64,000 bases of DNA from an uncultured Candidatus Entotheonella sp. (GCA_951828535.1 OX639990.1:3273300-3337299); one strand, 5' to 3'. Shown: positions 31,098 to 39,235, counted from the first letter of the stretch. Numbers and translations: made by a program. Notes: generated from the sequence alone by a model not told the origin.

Positions 31098-31520
31098 CTA
31101 TGCCGACGTCTGCCAAGGATCGTAAGAACCAATGTTCCAGACGTGGCCTTCGGGGTCGCGGCAGGCGAAGAAGGCGCCCCCGTATTCCGGATGGTGAAGG
31201 GGTGTGACGACATCGGCGCCCGCTGCAAGGACGCGGTCGTGAATGGCCTGGGGGTTGTCCACGACGAGGTAGACGGACTGGGTGTTGGTTCCCTGCGGAC
31301 CCGGCACGGCCATCAACTGGCCGTGCGCGTCGTCACGCTCGCTGCCAAGCATGATCATGCCGTCGCCCAAGGCAAGCTGGGCGTGGGTGATGGTGCCGGC
31401 TTCACCCGGTACGACCAAGTGCCTGGAGAAACCAAGCACGCGGCACAGCCAGTCAAGAGCGGTTGCGGCGTCGCGGTAGCGCATCGAAGGGATCACGGGG
31501 GATTTGCCTGAGACGGGCAT
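31098..31520 (-). CDS. VOC-superfamily (glyoxalase/bleomycin-resistance-like) protein
   Basis: A 140-residue beta-alpha-beta-beta-beta repeat protein. The first module is SMRYRDAATALDWLCRVLGF, typical of the 'uncharacterised glyoxalase' subgroup. The second ends AFFACRDPEGHVWNIGSYDPW, where the DPEG-W-I pattern is characteristic of the fold. Metal ligands of true glyoxalase I are not clearly conserved, so the substrate is unknown. AGGAGG lies at ideal distance from ATG 31520. Sequence upstream of that ATG in the same frame is a transposase remnant, not part of this protein. Confidence 0.85.
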   Translation of the reverse strand: MPVSGKSPVIPSMRYRDAATALDWLCRVLGFSRHLVVPGEAGTITHAQLALGDGMIMLGSERDDAHGQLMAVPGPQGTNTQSVYLVVDNPQAIHDRVLAAGADVVTPLHHPEYGGAFFACRDPEGHVWNIGSYDPWQTSA

Positions 31521-31557
31521 GGAAGGGCCTCCTGACGGGTTCGTTAAATCGGCAGGC

Positions 31558-31700
31558 TCAGGATCGTAATCGGTAGATAACCGCGGCAGCAACACAGATG
31601 GCGCTGTAGACGGTGTGCGCGCAGCGATCATGCCGCGTGGCGATGCGGCGCCAATCTTTGAGCCTGCCGATTCTGAGCCGCTGACCAGGCGACGTGCGAG
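31558..31700 (-). pseudogene. Transposase C-terminal remnant (IS5-like)
   Basis: Read on the minus strand, this encodes a degenerate end of an IS5-family transposase. RLRIGRLKDWRRIATRHDR matches the conserved 'NRLK-FRRIATRYDK' helix, followed by AHTVYSAICVAAAVIYRLRS and a stop at 31558. Nothing recognisable as the rest of the element remains upstream. A 14-bp inverted repeat, AATCGGCAGGCTCA (31547-31560) and its reverse complement (31659-31672), brackets most of it. It lies directly ahead of the VOC gene. Confidence 0.7.
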
Positions 31701-31755
31701 AAGCACCGTCAGGCAACCCCTCCAGGTTATCCCGCAGGGGTTCTTACGTACCCCC

Positions 31756-32085
31756 TCACCGGTGCCGGCCGCTTACCAGGTGCATGTGCACGTGGTCCAC
31801 AATCTGACCGCCGCCCCGCCCGACGTTCACCGTCAGGCGATACCCCTGCCCGACAATATCCCACTGCGCCGCCAGCTTCTTGGCAACCACGAACAGCCGA
31901 CCCATCAACCCGACGTGCTGCGCCTCGTCAACGTCGTTGACGGTGGCGACATGCGCCTTGGGCACCAGCAGGACGTGAATCGGCGCGGTGGGATTGATGT
32001 CCTTGAAGACGAGTATGTCGTCGTCCTCGTAAACCACGTCAGCGGGCTGACGCTTGGCGATAATTTCACAGAAAATGCAAGCCAT
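31756..32085 (-). CDS. HIT-family nucleotide hydrolase/transferase (HinT-like)
   Basis: A 109-residue histidine-triad protein. It opens MACIFCEIIAKRQPADVVYE, contains LVFKDINPTAPIHVLLVPKAH, and ends with the catalytic HVHMHLVSGR. Proteins of this type hydrolyse adenosine phosphoramidates. Two N-terminal Cys (C3, C6) with a His further on suggest a structural zinc. ATG 32085 matches the family start; upstream frame-open sequence overlaps the UGSC gene. It may share that gene's transcript (17-base gap). Confidence 0.93.
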   Translation of the reverse strand: MACIFCEIIAKRQPADVVYEDDDILVFKDINPTAPIHVLLVPKAHVATVNDVDEAQHVGLMGRLFVVAKKLAAQWDIVGQGYRLTVNVGRGGGQIVDHVHMHLVSGRHR

Positions 32086-32102
32086 GATCGCTGGTGAGTC
32101 CC

Positions 32103-32642
32103 CTACGAATCCTGACCTTCGAGCAGCAGGCTGACCACCTGCGGCACGATCTCCCGCGCGCGCTGGTCCAATTGCTCGTCGGTGAGGTTGGCGATCGGGT
32201 GCGGCATGCGCAGGAATTTGTAATCGGGAACGCCCCACGCCTGCGCCATGGCCTGGCCGGTAGCCTCGAACACGTCGGTAACGATGGAGGCGGCGGGAAC
32301 ACCGAGTTTCTCAAAGAGAATGCCGTCGAGCACACTGCCCGAGCTGCACGAGCCTCAATCGCCCACCCCGGCGACCACCACGTCGCAGTCGGTGCCGAAC
32401 TCGGCGAGAATCTCCTGGTGCGCCGGCACGCTGGAGTTGTGCTTGCTGCGCATGATCGAACTCTTGGCGCCGTATTCCTGCTCCAGAATTGTGCCGATGC
32501 GGCGCAACAGCTGATCCGAGTTGAACTTGGTATTTTCCACCAGGCCGATGCGCACGTTGCGCAGCGAATCGGGCCTCGGCACGTAGGTCAGCGCCTGCTC
32601 CTCGGCTTCGGTGGTGGGATCGAACACCTGGAAGGTTCCCAT
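32103..32642 (-). CDS. UGSC-family selenoprotein; in-frame TGA (32357-32355) read as selenocysteine
   Basis: Reading through one TGA gives a single 179-residue frame. Residues 1-95 (MGTFQVFDPTTEAEEQALTY, ending DCDVVVAGVGD) are followed by TGA-Gly-Ser-Cys and then SSGSVLDGILFEKLGVPAAS to the true stop at 32103. Sec-Gly-Ser-Cys is the signature that names the UGSC family, and homology continues on both sides, so this is recoding rather than a nonsense mutation. Bases 32345-32329 downstream of the TGA can form a small stem with a GGG-containing loop and a U-U mismatch, possibly a SECIS element, but the stem is weak. AAAGGAG precedes the ATG. Function unknown; a thiol/selenol redox role is inferred. 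No sel genes lie in the window. Confidence 0.9.
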
Positions 32643-32673
32643 CGTCGTCTCCTTTTTTGGATGGCCGCCGTCC

Positions 32674-33723
32674 CTACGGCCGGCGGATTTCTCGCGTCAC
32701 GCTCCGTGACGTGCTCTTGCTGCCCCAGCCGGGGATGTAGCCCGAAAACGCGCCCGCCCGGCTGCCAGCCGCAACGATCAGAAAATCCTCTGGGGTCGGC
32801 ACCAGCGGCACCAGCGCCGTTTTGTCCACCTCGCTGATTTCGCCTGGCATGACGTGGATGCGCTTGAGCTCGGCCTGCGAGCTGTGCGTGTGTTCGAAGC
32901 AGAAGCGCCGGATGTCGTCCTTGGACCAGCCGTCCTGGCCGATCACCTGCATGTGCTCGCCGGCGATCACCAGGACGTATTGCGGGTGGCTCCGCACCCC
33001 TGCCGAGATGCGCATGTGGGCGCAGGCGGTGGTGAGGATGCCCTCGGCGGTGTTGCTGAGCTGGTTGTAGAACTGCTGCGGCGCCAGGGCCGCCAGAATG
33101 GTGACGGCGTTTTGCTCCGGGCGGAAGCCGCGCTCGACGTGCAGCGCCGACCAGGGGCTTTCCGCCTCGTTCTCGGCGATGCAGAAGCTGTACTTGCCGC
33201 TGTGGCCCAGGGTGCTGCGGTCGAGCCGCCCCGGCAGGGTGCCGATGACGTTGCGCATCACCAGCCGCAGGGCCCGCCCGATCGCCGCGTTGGCACGCCA
33301 GCCGGGGCCGAAGAGGTTGTCACCGTGGTTGAGGTCTAATTCCTGCGCGATGGGACCGTTCACCACCGCCAGCACCGCCGAGCCGCCGGTGCTCGTCGCC
33401 GGGCCGTGATAGCTCCATAACGGGTCGCCCATGGCCTCCACCGCGGCCACCAGCACGGGCATGTACTCCGGCTTGCAGCCGGCCATGACGCCGTTGATCG
33501 CCACCTTCTCGGCGGTCACCGACACTTGGCGATTGTCGATGAAGGTGATCTCCGCCTGCGGCTCCAAGCCCGCCGATTCCAGCATCCCCCAGATGGCATT
33601 CTCCGTCGGCGGTACGACCGGCAGGCCGTCCGTCCATCCCTTGTCGAAGTAGAAGTCCACCGCCTGAGCCATGTCCGCCACGTCGTATCGCGTGGATTGC
33701 AACTCTGCTGCCATTCCGCACAC
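32674..33723 (-). CDS. Conserved protein paired with the UGSC selenoprotein; function unknown
   Basis: A 349-residue soluble protein immediately upstream of the UGSC gene (31-base gap), almost certainly its operon partner. It opens around VADMAQAVDFYFDKGWTDGL. It contains AINGVMAGCKPEYMPVLVAA, a glycine-rich HGPATSTGGSAVLAVVNG, LPGRLDRSTLGHSGKYSFCI, and a C-terminal SGYIPGWGSKSTSRSVTREI. I see no membrane helices or signal peptide. Several conserved-looking Cys (in AGCKP, SFCIAE, TTACAHM, RRFCFEH) could bind metal or exchange disulfides with the Sec partner. I cannot assign a reaction. Confidence 0.8.
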   Translation of the reverse strand: MCGMAAELQSTRYDVADMAQAVDFYFDKGWTDGLPVVPPTENAIWGMLESAGLEPQAEITFIDNRQVSVTAEKVAINGVMAGCKPEYMPVLVAAVEAMGDPLWSYHGPATSTGGSAVLAVVNGPIAQELDLNHGDNLFGPGWRANAAIGRALRLVMRNVIGTLPGRLDRSTLGHSGKYSFCIAENEAESPWSALHVERGFRPEQNAVTILAALAPQQFYNQLSNTAEGILTTACAHMRISAGVRSHPQYVLVIAGEHMQVIGQDGWSKDDIRRFCFEHTHSSQAELKRIHVMPGEISEVDKTALVPLVPTPEDFLIVAAGSRAGAFSGYIPGWGSKSTSRSVTREIRRP

Positions 33724-33841
33724 ACCTTTGCTTGTCGCGTCCTATTGTTGTCATTGCATCGTGCCGCTCGGGGCACGCGAAACCGTAGGAATACTAGAGT
33801 CCCGCCAGGGTTGTCAAGCCACTGGAACCCGCGGGGGTTAC

Positions 33842-33886
33842 CGGCTCACCCCATCTCCCGCCAGGGCAGAGGGGGTGAGGGGGAAA
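33842..33886. repeat. Dispersed CTCACCCC/GGGGTGAGGG-type repeat
   Basis: GGCTCACCCCATCTCCCGCC followed by AGGGCAGAGGGGGTGAGGGGG forms an imperfect hairpin. It is the same intergenic repeat class as at 42484-42520 and 55723-55840. It lies between the TRAP receptor and the UGSC partner gene. Confidence 0.5.
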
Positions 33887-33908
33887 GGATGGTGGCCGTT
33901 GTCCGCAG

Positions 33909-35030
33909 CTACTCCGACGTCTTGCCGAACACCGCGTCCTTCCAGTAGTAATTGCCGGCAAAGTTATAGGGCGGCCAGGTCGACAGCCGGTAGGGGACGA
34001 TCAGTGAGGCGTATTCCCGCTGCGATTCCATCACCTTCTTGAAGAAGGGGTCCCTGGCTGCCTCATCAGCCGCGATCTTGTCCCACGACTGCAGCAGGGT
34101 GAGCATGATGTCGTCTGGCGTCTTGTAGACCTGCACGCCGTGTTTTTGCGTCAGTTCTTGATAGGCCTCGGCGTTGTGCCGATGGAACCAGACGAACCAG
34201 CGGGTGGCGGTATCCAGTGCCGCCACTTTGATGATCGCTTGCAGATCCTCCGGTAAACCATCCCATACTTCCTTGTTGATCAGCAATTCCCCCATCGGGG
34301 CGGGTTCGTGCATGCTGGGCGTATAGTGGATTTTCCACACGTTATGGAAGCCCAGCTTCATATCCTCGAGGCCGCCGACCCACTCCGCTGCATCAATGAC
34401 GCCGCGCTCGGCCGCCGGCAGGATCTCGGCGCCCGGGAGGGTGACGACGCTGACGCCCGCCGCTTTGAAGACTTCCGCCGCGACGCCGGGGATGCGGTAC
34501 TTCAAACCCTTGAAGTCGTCCCAACTGCGGATGACTTCCTTGAACCACCCCAAGGCCTGCGGACCGATCGGCAGAATCGGAAAGACCACGACCTGCATGT
34601 TGAGCACGTCCTGGTAGAATTCCTGGTACATTTCCAAGCCGCCGCCTTCGTACATCCAGCCCAGGAAGTCGTGATAATCCATCCCGAACGGGCCGCCGGG
34701 CGCACAGCAAAAGAGGCCGGCGGCAAAATGTTTGCCCACCCAATAGGCCGCTGCCGTGTGTCCGCCGTCGATGACGCCGCGGTTCGTGGCATCCAAAACC
34801 TCAAAGGCGCCTACGATCGCGCCAGCAGGAAGATGCTCAATCTTGAGCCGGCCGGCGGAGACCTTCTCCACGGTTTCGGCCAGCATCTTGAGGTTCTCGT
34901 AGGCCATCAGCCCGGACGGCCAACTGGCCTGTACTTTCAGCGTAAACTCCTGGGCCTGTGCTAGAGAACCGAAGAGTCCCAGATAAATAACGGCAGTTAT
35001 CGCGATCGTTAACGCAACCCATTTCCTCAT
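33909..35030 (-). CDS. TRAP-transporter solute receptor (DctP family)
   Basis: A 373-residue periplasmic binding protein. Residues 1-26 form a Sec signal peptide (basic start, hydrophobic core, AQAQ cleavage region). The mature protein has FTLKVQASWPSGLMAYENLK, the conserved RIPGVAAEVFKAAGVSVVTL, and AAERGVIDAAEWVGGLEDM, where the Arg and the 'D-AEW' segment match receptors for carboxylates. AGGAGGTG precedes the ATG. No DctQ/DctM membrane subunits are adjacent, so it works with a distant transporter or belongs to a split locus. It could be co-transcribed with the UGSC pair. Confidence 0.9.
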   Translation of the reverse strand: MRKWVALTIAITAVIYLGLFGSLAQAQEFTLKVQASWPSGLMAYENLKMLAETVEKVSAGRLKIEHLPAGAIVGAFEVLDATNRGVIDGGHTAAAYWVGKHFAAGLFCCAPGGPFGMDYHDFLGWMYEGGGLEMYQEFYQDVLNMQVVVFPILPIGPQALGWFKEVIRSWDDFKGLKYRIPGVAAEVFKAAGVSVVTLPGAEILPAAERGVIDAAEWVGGLEDMKLGFHNVWKIHYTPSMHEPAPMGELLINKEVWDGLPEDLQAIIKVAALDTATRWFVWFHRHNAEAYQELTQKHGVQVYKTPDDIMLTLLQSWDKIAADEAARDPFFKKVMESQREYASLIVPYRLSTWPPYNFAGNYYWKDAVFGKTSE

Positions 35031-35654
35031 GGCCACACCTCCTGGATGTGCAAGTAGTAACGTCGTCTCCACAGCTTCAACGCGTGCCTACTATGCCATG
35101 AGATAACATTTATAGGAAGTTGTCTTGTCTGGTTCGATACGCGAGGGACGGGAAGCGATAGCGACGGCGAAAAGAACGGAATTGACAACGGTTGAAACGG
35201 GCGGTGCCCTGGTAGACGGGCACAAGGCGCAGGTGACCGATAACCTGGTGTCGTCGGCATCATCAAGGAACCTCCGGCCATGGCAGGTGGTCAGGAACGG
35301 ATGGAAGCCGCAGTAAAATCCCGGCGGTGTATTTGGCTTGCGCTGTTCTGCAGACAGGGGTATAGTCCCCCGTCTTTCAAACGGGTACCGATTGGAGTCG
35401 GCACAAGCCGATGCGCGCTGCCCACACATCATTCCAGTTAAGAAAGAGGTTTATGGAATCGGGCGACCCTGTTCGATCATGTCGATTGCCTGGAATCGCC
35501 ACCAACTCTCTGTGCCGCGTGGGAAATCAGGAGGTGAAGCGTCCCTGACCGTTTGCCTCAATAAGGGTGCATAGCAGCCGGATGCCTTCCCCAAGGTTCG
35601 AGATGAGGGAGGCGATTCGGTTTTTTTGTGTCCACAGCACGAAGGAGATACGCT
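35031..35654. other. 624-base gap with no recognised gene
   Basis: The reading frames crossing this stretch do not resemble any family I know and lack good ribosome-binding sites. The left 60 bases must hold the TRAP-receptor promoter on the minus strand. The only structure I see is a group of small hairpins at 35335-35409, listed separately. Base composition is less GC-rich than the flanking genes. Confidence 0.5.
35335..35409 (+). other. tRNA-like cluster of hairpins; possible decayed tRNA or small structured RNA
   Basis: GGCTTG (35335-35340) can pair with CAAGCC (35404-35409). Inside lie GGGG-TATAGT-CCCC, a perfect five-pair stem CCCGT/ACGGG around CTTTCAA, and CCGA-TTGGAG-TCGG. The second resembles a Glu (TTC) anticodon arm, but the first and second stems compete for the same C run, there are 16 bases before the first arm, and the T-loop TTC signature is missing. 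It is not a functional canonical tRNA. Confidence 0.25.
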
Positions 35655-35858
35655 ATGACCCTGACGCCTCCGCAAGGAGTCCTCAAATTTACCGGCCGCA
35701 GTCGCCTGGAAGCCAAGCGCAAGGCGCTGCGCTTCTGGCGCTCCCACCAGGGGCTGTTGCACGAGAGCATGCAGGACTTCGTGAAGCGCTGCACGCTGAG
35801 CCCCGACGAAAAAGAGATCACGTACCGCCGCTATCCCGTGCTCGACCCATCTCGCTGA
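35655..35858 (+). CDS. Small hypothetical protein
   Basis: A 67-residue basic soluble protein (MTLTPPQGVLKFTGRSRLEA at the start). AAGGAGA lies at good distance from ATG 35655, which makes translation likely. The middle is a charged helix (AKRKALRFWRSHQGLLHES) with many Arg/Lys/His, which could contact nucleic acid. It lies 28 bases ahead of the CCA-adding enzyme gene on the same strand. No family recognised. Confidence 0.6.
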   Translation: MTLTPPQGVLKFTGRSRLEAKRKALRFWRSHQGLLHESMQDFVKRCTLSPDEKEITYRRYPVLDPSR

Positions 35859-35886
35859 ATACCCCTCACAGGACTGCCGCCACACC

Positions 35887-37305
35887 ATGGACTTACACCC
35901 CGCCGTACTGTCGCTCGTAGACGCCGTCAGTGAAGCCGGCGGGCGCGTCTACATGGTGGGCGGCACGCTGCGGGATTTCCTGCTGGGCAAGGCATACAAA
36001 GACCTCGATCTGCTGGTCACCGGGTTGCCCCAGAACGATCTGATGCGACTATTGCGGCGGCGCGGGCGGGTGCAGCGCGTCGGCCAGGCTTTCGGAGTGC
36101 TCAAATTTCTGCCGCGCGAGTGGGACGGCTCGCCCATCGACATCGCCCTGCCTCGGGTTGAAACCTCCACCGGCGTCGGCCACCGGGATTTCGAGGTGGC
36201 CTTCGATCATACTCTGCCCATTGAAACCGACCTCGAGCGCCGCGACTTCACGATCAACGCCATGGCGCTTGACCTGCTTGCAGAACGCCTCATCGACCCG
36301 TTCGGTGGGCACGCCGATCTGGAGCAGCGTCTGCTGCGGCAGGTCAGCCCGCTGGCCTTTCCCGAGGATCCCCTGCGCATGCTGCGCGGGGTGCAATTTG
36401 CCAGCCGCTTCGGACTTCGGGTCGAGCCGGAAACACGGTCGGCGATGTCGGCGCACGCCGCCTCGATCAGCACCGTGGCACCTGAGCGGATTGCCATGGA
36501 ATTGCAAAAACTTTTCCAGGCGCCCGAGCCGTCGCACGGCTTTGTTCTGATGCACGAGGTGGGCTTGCTGCCGCATCTGTTTCCCGAGATCGACCGCCTG
36601 ACAGCCATTCACGACGCCCCGTCGGCGGCGGTGTCGCAGGGCGATTCGCCGCTAGATATCAGCCTGTTCGGGCGCAGTATGCGGCGGCTCGACGCTGTGC
36701 AGCAAGGAGGCGACCTGGTCAGCCGTGGCGACCTGCACCTATCGCTGGCGGCTTTGTGGCTCGATTGCCAGCCAGCCGAGAAAGAACCCGCGGATGCACG
36801 GCCAGCGCCGTTGCGGTGGGCCGCCGGTCTGGCGCAAGATCGCCTGGAAGCATTGCGCGCCACCACCATTGGCGTTCGGCCGGCTTTGGTCGCCGCCTTG
36901 ATCACCGGGAGCGATTTTGAGGTCGATGCTCTGGCTCAGGCGGGGGACCTGCGCCATTTCGCCCACAGGCTGGGCTGCAACGAGGCGTTCGTGGTGATCG
37001 ATCTTCGTGTGGCCGATCGCCTTGCCAACCACCCGCCTCAAGGGATAGATGACCTGCTGAACGTGCGCCGTCGCCTTCACGCCGAAATCGAGCGGGGTTC
37101 GCCCTTGGGACTCAAAGACCTCGCGGTTAACGGCAACGACCTGCGGCAAATTGGCGTTGCACCCGGTTCAGGCATGGGACGGATTCTGAACGATCTGTTG
37201 CAGAAGGTGCTCGACGACCCCACCCGCAACACCCGCGAGGAACTTCTGGCCGCGGCCGCTAAAGCCGCGTCGATAACACCACGATCACGACCAGAAGGGC
37301 AATGA
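35887..37305 (+). CDS. CCA-adding enzyme / poly(A) polymerase family nucleotidyltransferase
   Basis: A 472-residue class II nucleotidyltransferase. The catalytic head has GGRVYMVGGTLRDFLLG with KDLDLLV carrying the metal aspartates, followed by ERRDFTINAMALDL, IDPFGGHADL and the DPLRMLRGVQFASRFGL motif. The longer C-terminal part is helical with a degenerate HD-like region. It most likely adds or repairs tRNA CCA ends; two of the three tRNA genes in this window lack an encoded CCA. A poly(A) polymerase role cannot be excluded. Its 3' end overlaps the convergent membrane gene by 47 bases. Confidence 0.9.
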   Translation: MDLHPAVLSLVDAVSEAGGRVYMVGGTLRDFLLGKAYKDLDLLVTGLPQNDLMRLLRRRGRVQRVGQAFGVLKFLPREWDGSPIDIALPRVETSTGVGHRDFEVAFDHTLPIETDLERRDFTINAMALDLLAERLIDPFGGHADLEQRLLRQVSPLAFPEDPLRMLRGVQFASRFGLRVEPETRSAMSAHAASISTVAPERIAMELQKLFQAPEPSHGFVLMHEVGLLPHLFPEIDRLTAIHDAPSAAVSQGDSPLDISLFGRSMRRLDAVQQGGDLVSRGDLHLSLAALWLDCQPAEKEPADARPAPLRWAAGLAQDRLEALRATTIGVRPALVAALITGSDFEVDALAQAGDLRHFAHRLGCNEAFVVIDLRVADRLANHPPQGIDDLLNVRRRLHAEIERGSPLGLKDLAVNGNDLRQIGVAPGSGMGRILNDLLQKVLDDPTRNTREELLAAAAKAASITPRSRPEGQ

Positions 37306-37753
37306 TGAGGTAGGAAACGACCTGCATGCGCCCGGTAACGCGGTCAACCACCTCGGCATCCAGGGGATAGATGCCGGCGTCCATGCGGGTCAGGCGGAAG
37401 GCCATGCTGAAGAGTTGCATAGGCACGAGAAAGGCCACCACGAAGACGGACGCCAGCTTGAGGATCAGGACAAGATGAAACGATGCCAGGGCCAACTCGT
37501 CGCCGGCGCCAAAAGCCCGGTAGGCCGGCGGCAGCAGGTACAGACCACCCGTCATGATCAGCAGCATCAGGGCAAGCACGACGGCGGTAAAGAAAGGCCG
37601 CAGGGTACGCGCCAGGAAGTGCACCCGGATGCGTACGTCCTCGGTGCTGCGCCGGATTACCGGCAGCCAGAACGCGGTGAGGAAGATGTAGCCGCCCAGG
37701 ACGACGATCATGGACAGGATGTGGATCCAGCGCATGAGGTTGAAAAATACCAT
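37259..37753 (-). CDS. CopD-like four-helix membrane protein
   Basis: A 164-residue inner-membrane protein with about four transmembrane helices: LMRWIHILSMIVVLGGYIFL, then FFTAVVLALMLLIMTGGLYL, LVLILKLASVFVVAFLV and VSYLIIALLVVIVVLS. The first helix with WIHI and the overall layout resemble the CopD/DUF2269-like family, some of which bind haem or copper through histidines; here few helix histidines remain (H-I-L-S, F-H-L-V). ATG 37753 has GGAG upstream. Tail-to-tail overlap with the CCA-adding enzyme gene. Confidence 0.75.
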   Translation of the reverse strand: MVFFNLMRWIHILSMIVVLGGYIFLTAFWLPVIRRSTEDVRIRVHFLARTLRPFFTAVVLALMLLIMTGGLYLLPPAYRAFGAGDELALASFHLVLILKLASVFVVAFLVPMQLFSMAFRLTRMDAGIYPLDAEVVDRVTGRMQVVSYLIIALLVVIVVLSTRL

Positions 37754-37949
37754 GCCATCTCCAGGGCGTGAGGAGCCGGTACGTACGGTCCGGCAGCGGG
37801 CGGCAAGCCTACACGACGGCACGCGGAATCGTCAAATTCCCGCATGCCGCGCGGGTTTGAGGGGCCGCGGGAAGTGTGGTACATTTCGCCTCTCCCCATG
37901 TATGGTAGGAACCGGAATTTTTGAATGATGGGCCAAAGGAGTGGCAGGG

Positions 37950-38294
37950 ATGACATTACAGGAACTGCAAAAGATGACCGTCGTCAAGTTGCGTCAGGAA
38001 GCGATGCAGCACGGCGGCATCAGCGGTGTCAGCAGCATGGTCAAAGCCGAATTGGTCGAGGCGCTGGCCGGACTTTTGGGCATCGACGAGACGACGCCGG
38101 CGCGGGCGACACGGGTGAAGATTTCCGGCGACAAATCGGTCCTCAAAAGGGAGATTCGCTCCTTGAAGGGCACGCGCGATGAGGCTTTGGAGGCCGGCGA
38201 TGCGAACGGCTTGGACCGCGCCCGGCTGGACATCAAACGGCGCAAGCGCGCGCTGCGGCGCCTGGCCGAAGAAACTCAAGCCGTCACGGCTTAA
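37950..38294 (+). CDS. Small Rho-N/SAP-like domain protein
   Basis: A 114-residue protein. Residues 1-45 (TLQELQKMTVVKLRQEAMQH, then ISGVSSMVKAELVEALAGLL) match the Rho N-terminal/SAP-like helix-extended-loop-helix that binds nucleic acid. The rest is a highly charged helix (LKREIRSLKGTRDEALEAGD, then RLDIKRRKRALRRLAEE). ATG 37950 has GGAG eight bases upstream; an earlier GTG sits too close to it. It is followed by a tiny basic protein gene on the same strand. A ribosome- or RNA-associated role is inference. Confidence 0.8.
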   Translation: MTLQELQKMTVVKLRQEAMQHGGISGVSSMVKAELVEALAGLLGIDETTPARATRVKISGDKSVLKREIRSLKGTRDEALEAGDANGLDRARLDIKRRKRALRRLAEETQAVTA

Positions 38295-38332
38295 GCGGCA
38301 TTAAACGCCGTCAGGATGTGGGAGAACAAGAT

Positions 38333-38449
38333 ATGAAAACGCCGACGAAGAAACGCAACAAAACAGCCCGCCTGAAAGCCATGCTGAAAGCCAAGCTGCG
38401 GCGCGCCCGCCTGCGGGTCAGCAAGGGCCAGCGCAAGTACAGCCGCTGA
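38333..38449 (+). CDS. Very small, strongly basic protein (38 aa)
   Basis: A 38-residue peptide beginning MKTPTKKRNKTARLKAMLKA and ending in a run of Arg/Lys and GQRKYSR. About half of all residues are Lys or Arg, as in small ribosomal or nucleoid peptides. GGGAG lies at good distance from the ATG, and the gene follows the Rho-N-like gene by 38 bases. I recognise no named family, but the setting and base composition support a real gene. Confidence 0.6.
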   Translation: MKTPTKKRNKTARLKAMLKAKLRRARLRVSKGQRKYSR

Positions 38450-38503
38450 CGGCCCGATGGACCCGCCCGGCACCAGCATCCACCCAACCCTGCCTCTCGC
38501 AGT

Positions 38504-39235
38504 TCACCCGACACGGGCAACGGTGTACACGTCGACACGCGCTGCCCCGGCTCGCCTCAACACGCGGGCACACTCCTGCGCCGTTGCCCCCGTGGTGTAA
38601 ACGTCATCGATCAGCAACAGGGACCTGCCCCGGCAGGACCCTTCCGGCTGCAGCCGGAAGGCCCCGCGAATGTTGCGGCGGCGCTCGGTGGCGCTCAGGC
38701 CGATCTGTGACCGGGTGTGCGCGTGCCGGATCAGCGTTTCGCCCCACACGGGGACCCCGACCTCTTGCCCCAGGACGTTGGCCAGATCCAGCGCCTGATC
38801 GAACTCGCGCTGGCGCAACCGCAGCCGGTGCAACGGCACGGGCACCAGGGCATCGGGCATCCGTCCGCCCCAATGGACCGCGAATTGCCCACTCAACAAA
38901 TCGGCCAGGGGCCGGACGAGACCGGATACGGGCCGGTATTTCATGGCGTGGATGACCTCCCGCAACGTGCCCTCATATAACCCCACGGCCCGCGCCCGCT
39001 CATAGGACGGCGGACTAAGCAAGCACTTGCCGCAGCGATGCGTTGTGCTGCCGATGCCTTCCACCGGGGCCGCAAACGGCGCCCCGCACTGCGCGCAGAC
39101 CGGCGGCCGCACGAATTCGACTGTGGTCCAACAGCCCATGCACACCCACGGATCACTTGTTCCAGACGTACTCGCCTCGCACACCACACAGCGCGGCGGC
39201 AGGATGAAATCGCACAAGGTGCGCAGGATTCGCAC
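38504..39235 (-). CDS. ComF family phosphoribosyltransferase-like protein
   Basis: ComF-type protein (243 aa with a GTG start at 39235, preceded by GGGAG). The N-terminal zinc ribbon has FILPPRCVVCEAST, CMGCW, CAQCGAPF and CGKCL. The C-terminal PRTase domain has ALVPVPLHRLRLRQREFDQA and the PRPP loop LLLIDDVYTTGATAQEC. ComF-like proteins are needed for DNA uptake in some bacteria. It is notable here because comEC in the same window is disrupted. A longer frame to 39727 overlaps amgK and is not coding. Confidence 0.88.
   Translation of the reverse strand: MRILRTLCDFILPPRCVVCEASTSGTSDPWVCMGCWTTVEFVRPPVCAQCGAPFAAPVEGIGSTTHRCGKCLLSPPSYERARAVGLYEGTLREVIHAMKYRPVSGLVRPLADLLSGQFAVHWGGRMPDALVPVPLHRLRLRQREFDQALDLANVLGQEVGVPVWGETLIRHAHTRSQIGLSATERRRNIRGAFRLQPEGSCRGRSLLLIDDVYTTGATAQECARVLRRAGAARVDVYTVARVG

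Noticed and set aside
32355-32357. TGA in the UGSC gene as a nonsense mutation or two separate genes
   Set aside because: TGA is followed by Gly-Ser-Cys at the exact UGSC site and the frame continues with normal protein sequence to a proper stop.
35335-35409. tRNA-Sec for the UGSC selenoprotein
   Set aside because: The apparent anticodon in the best stem is TTC, not TCA, there is no long variable arm, and the T-loop signature is missing.
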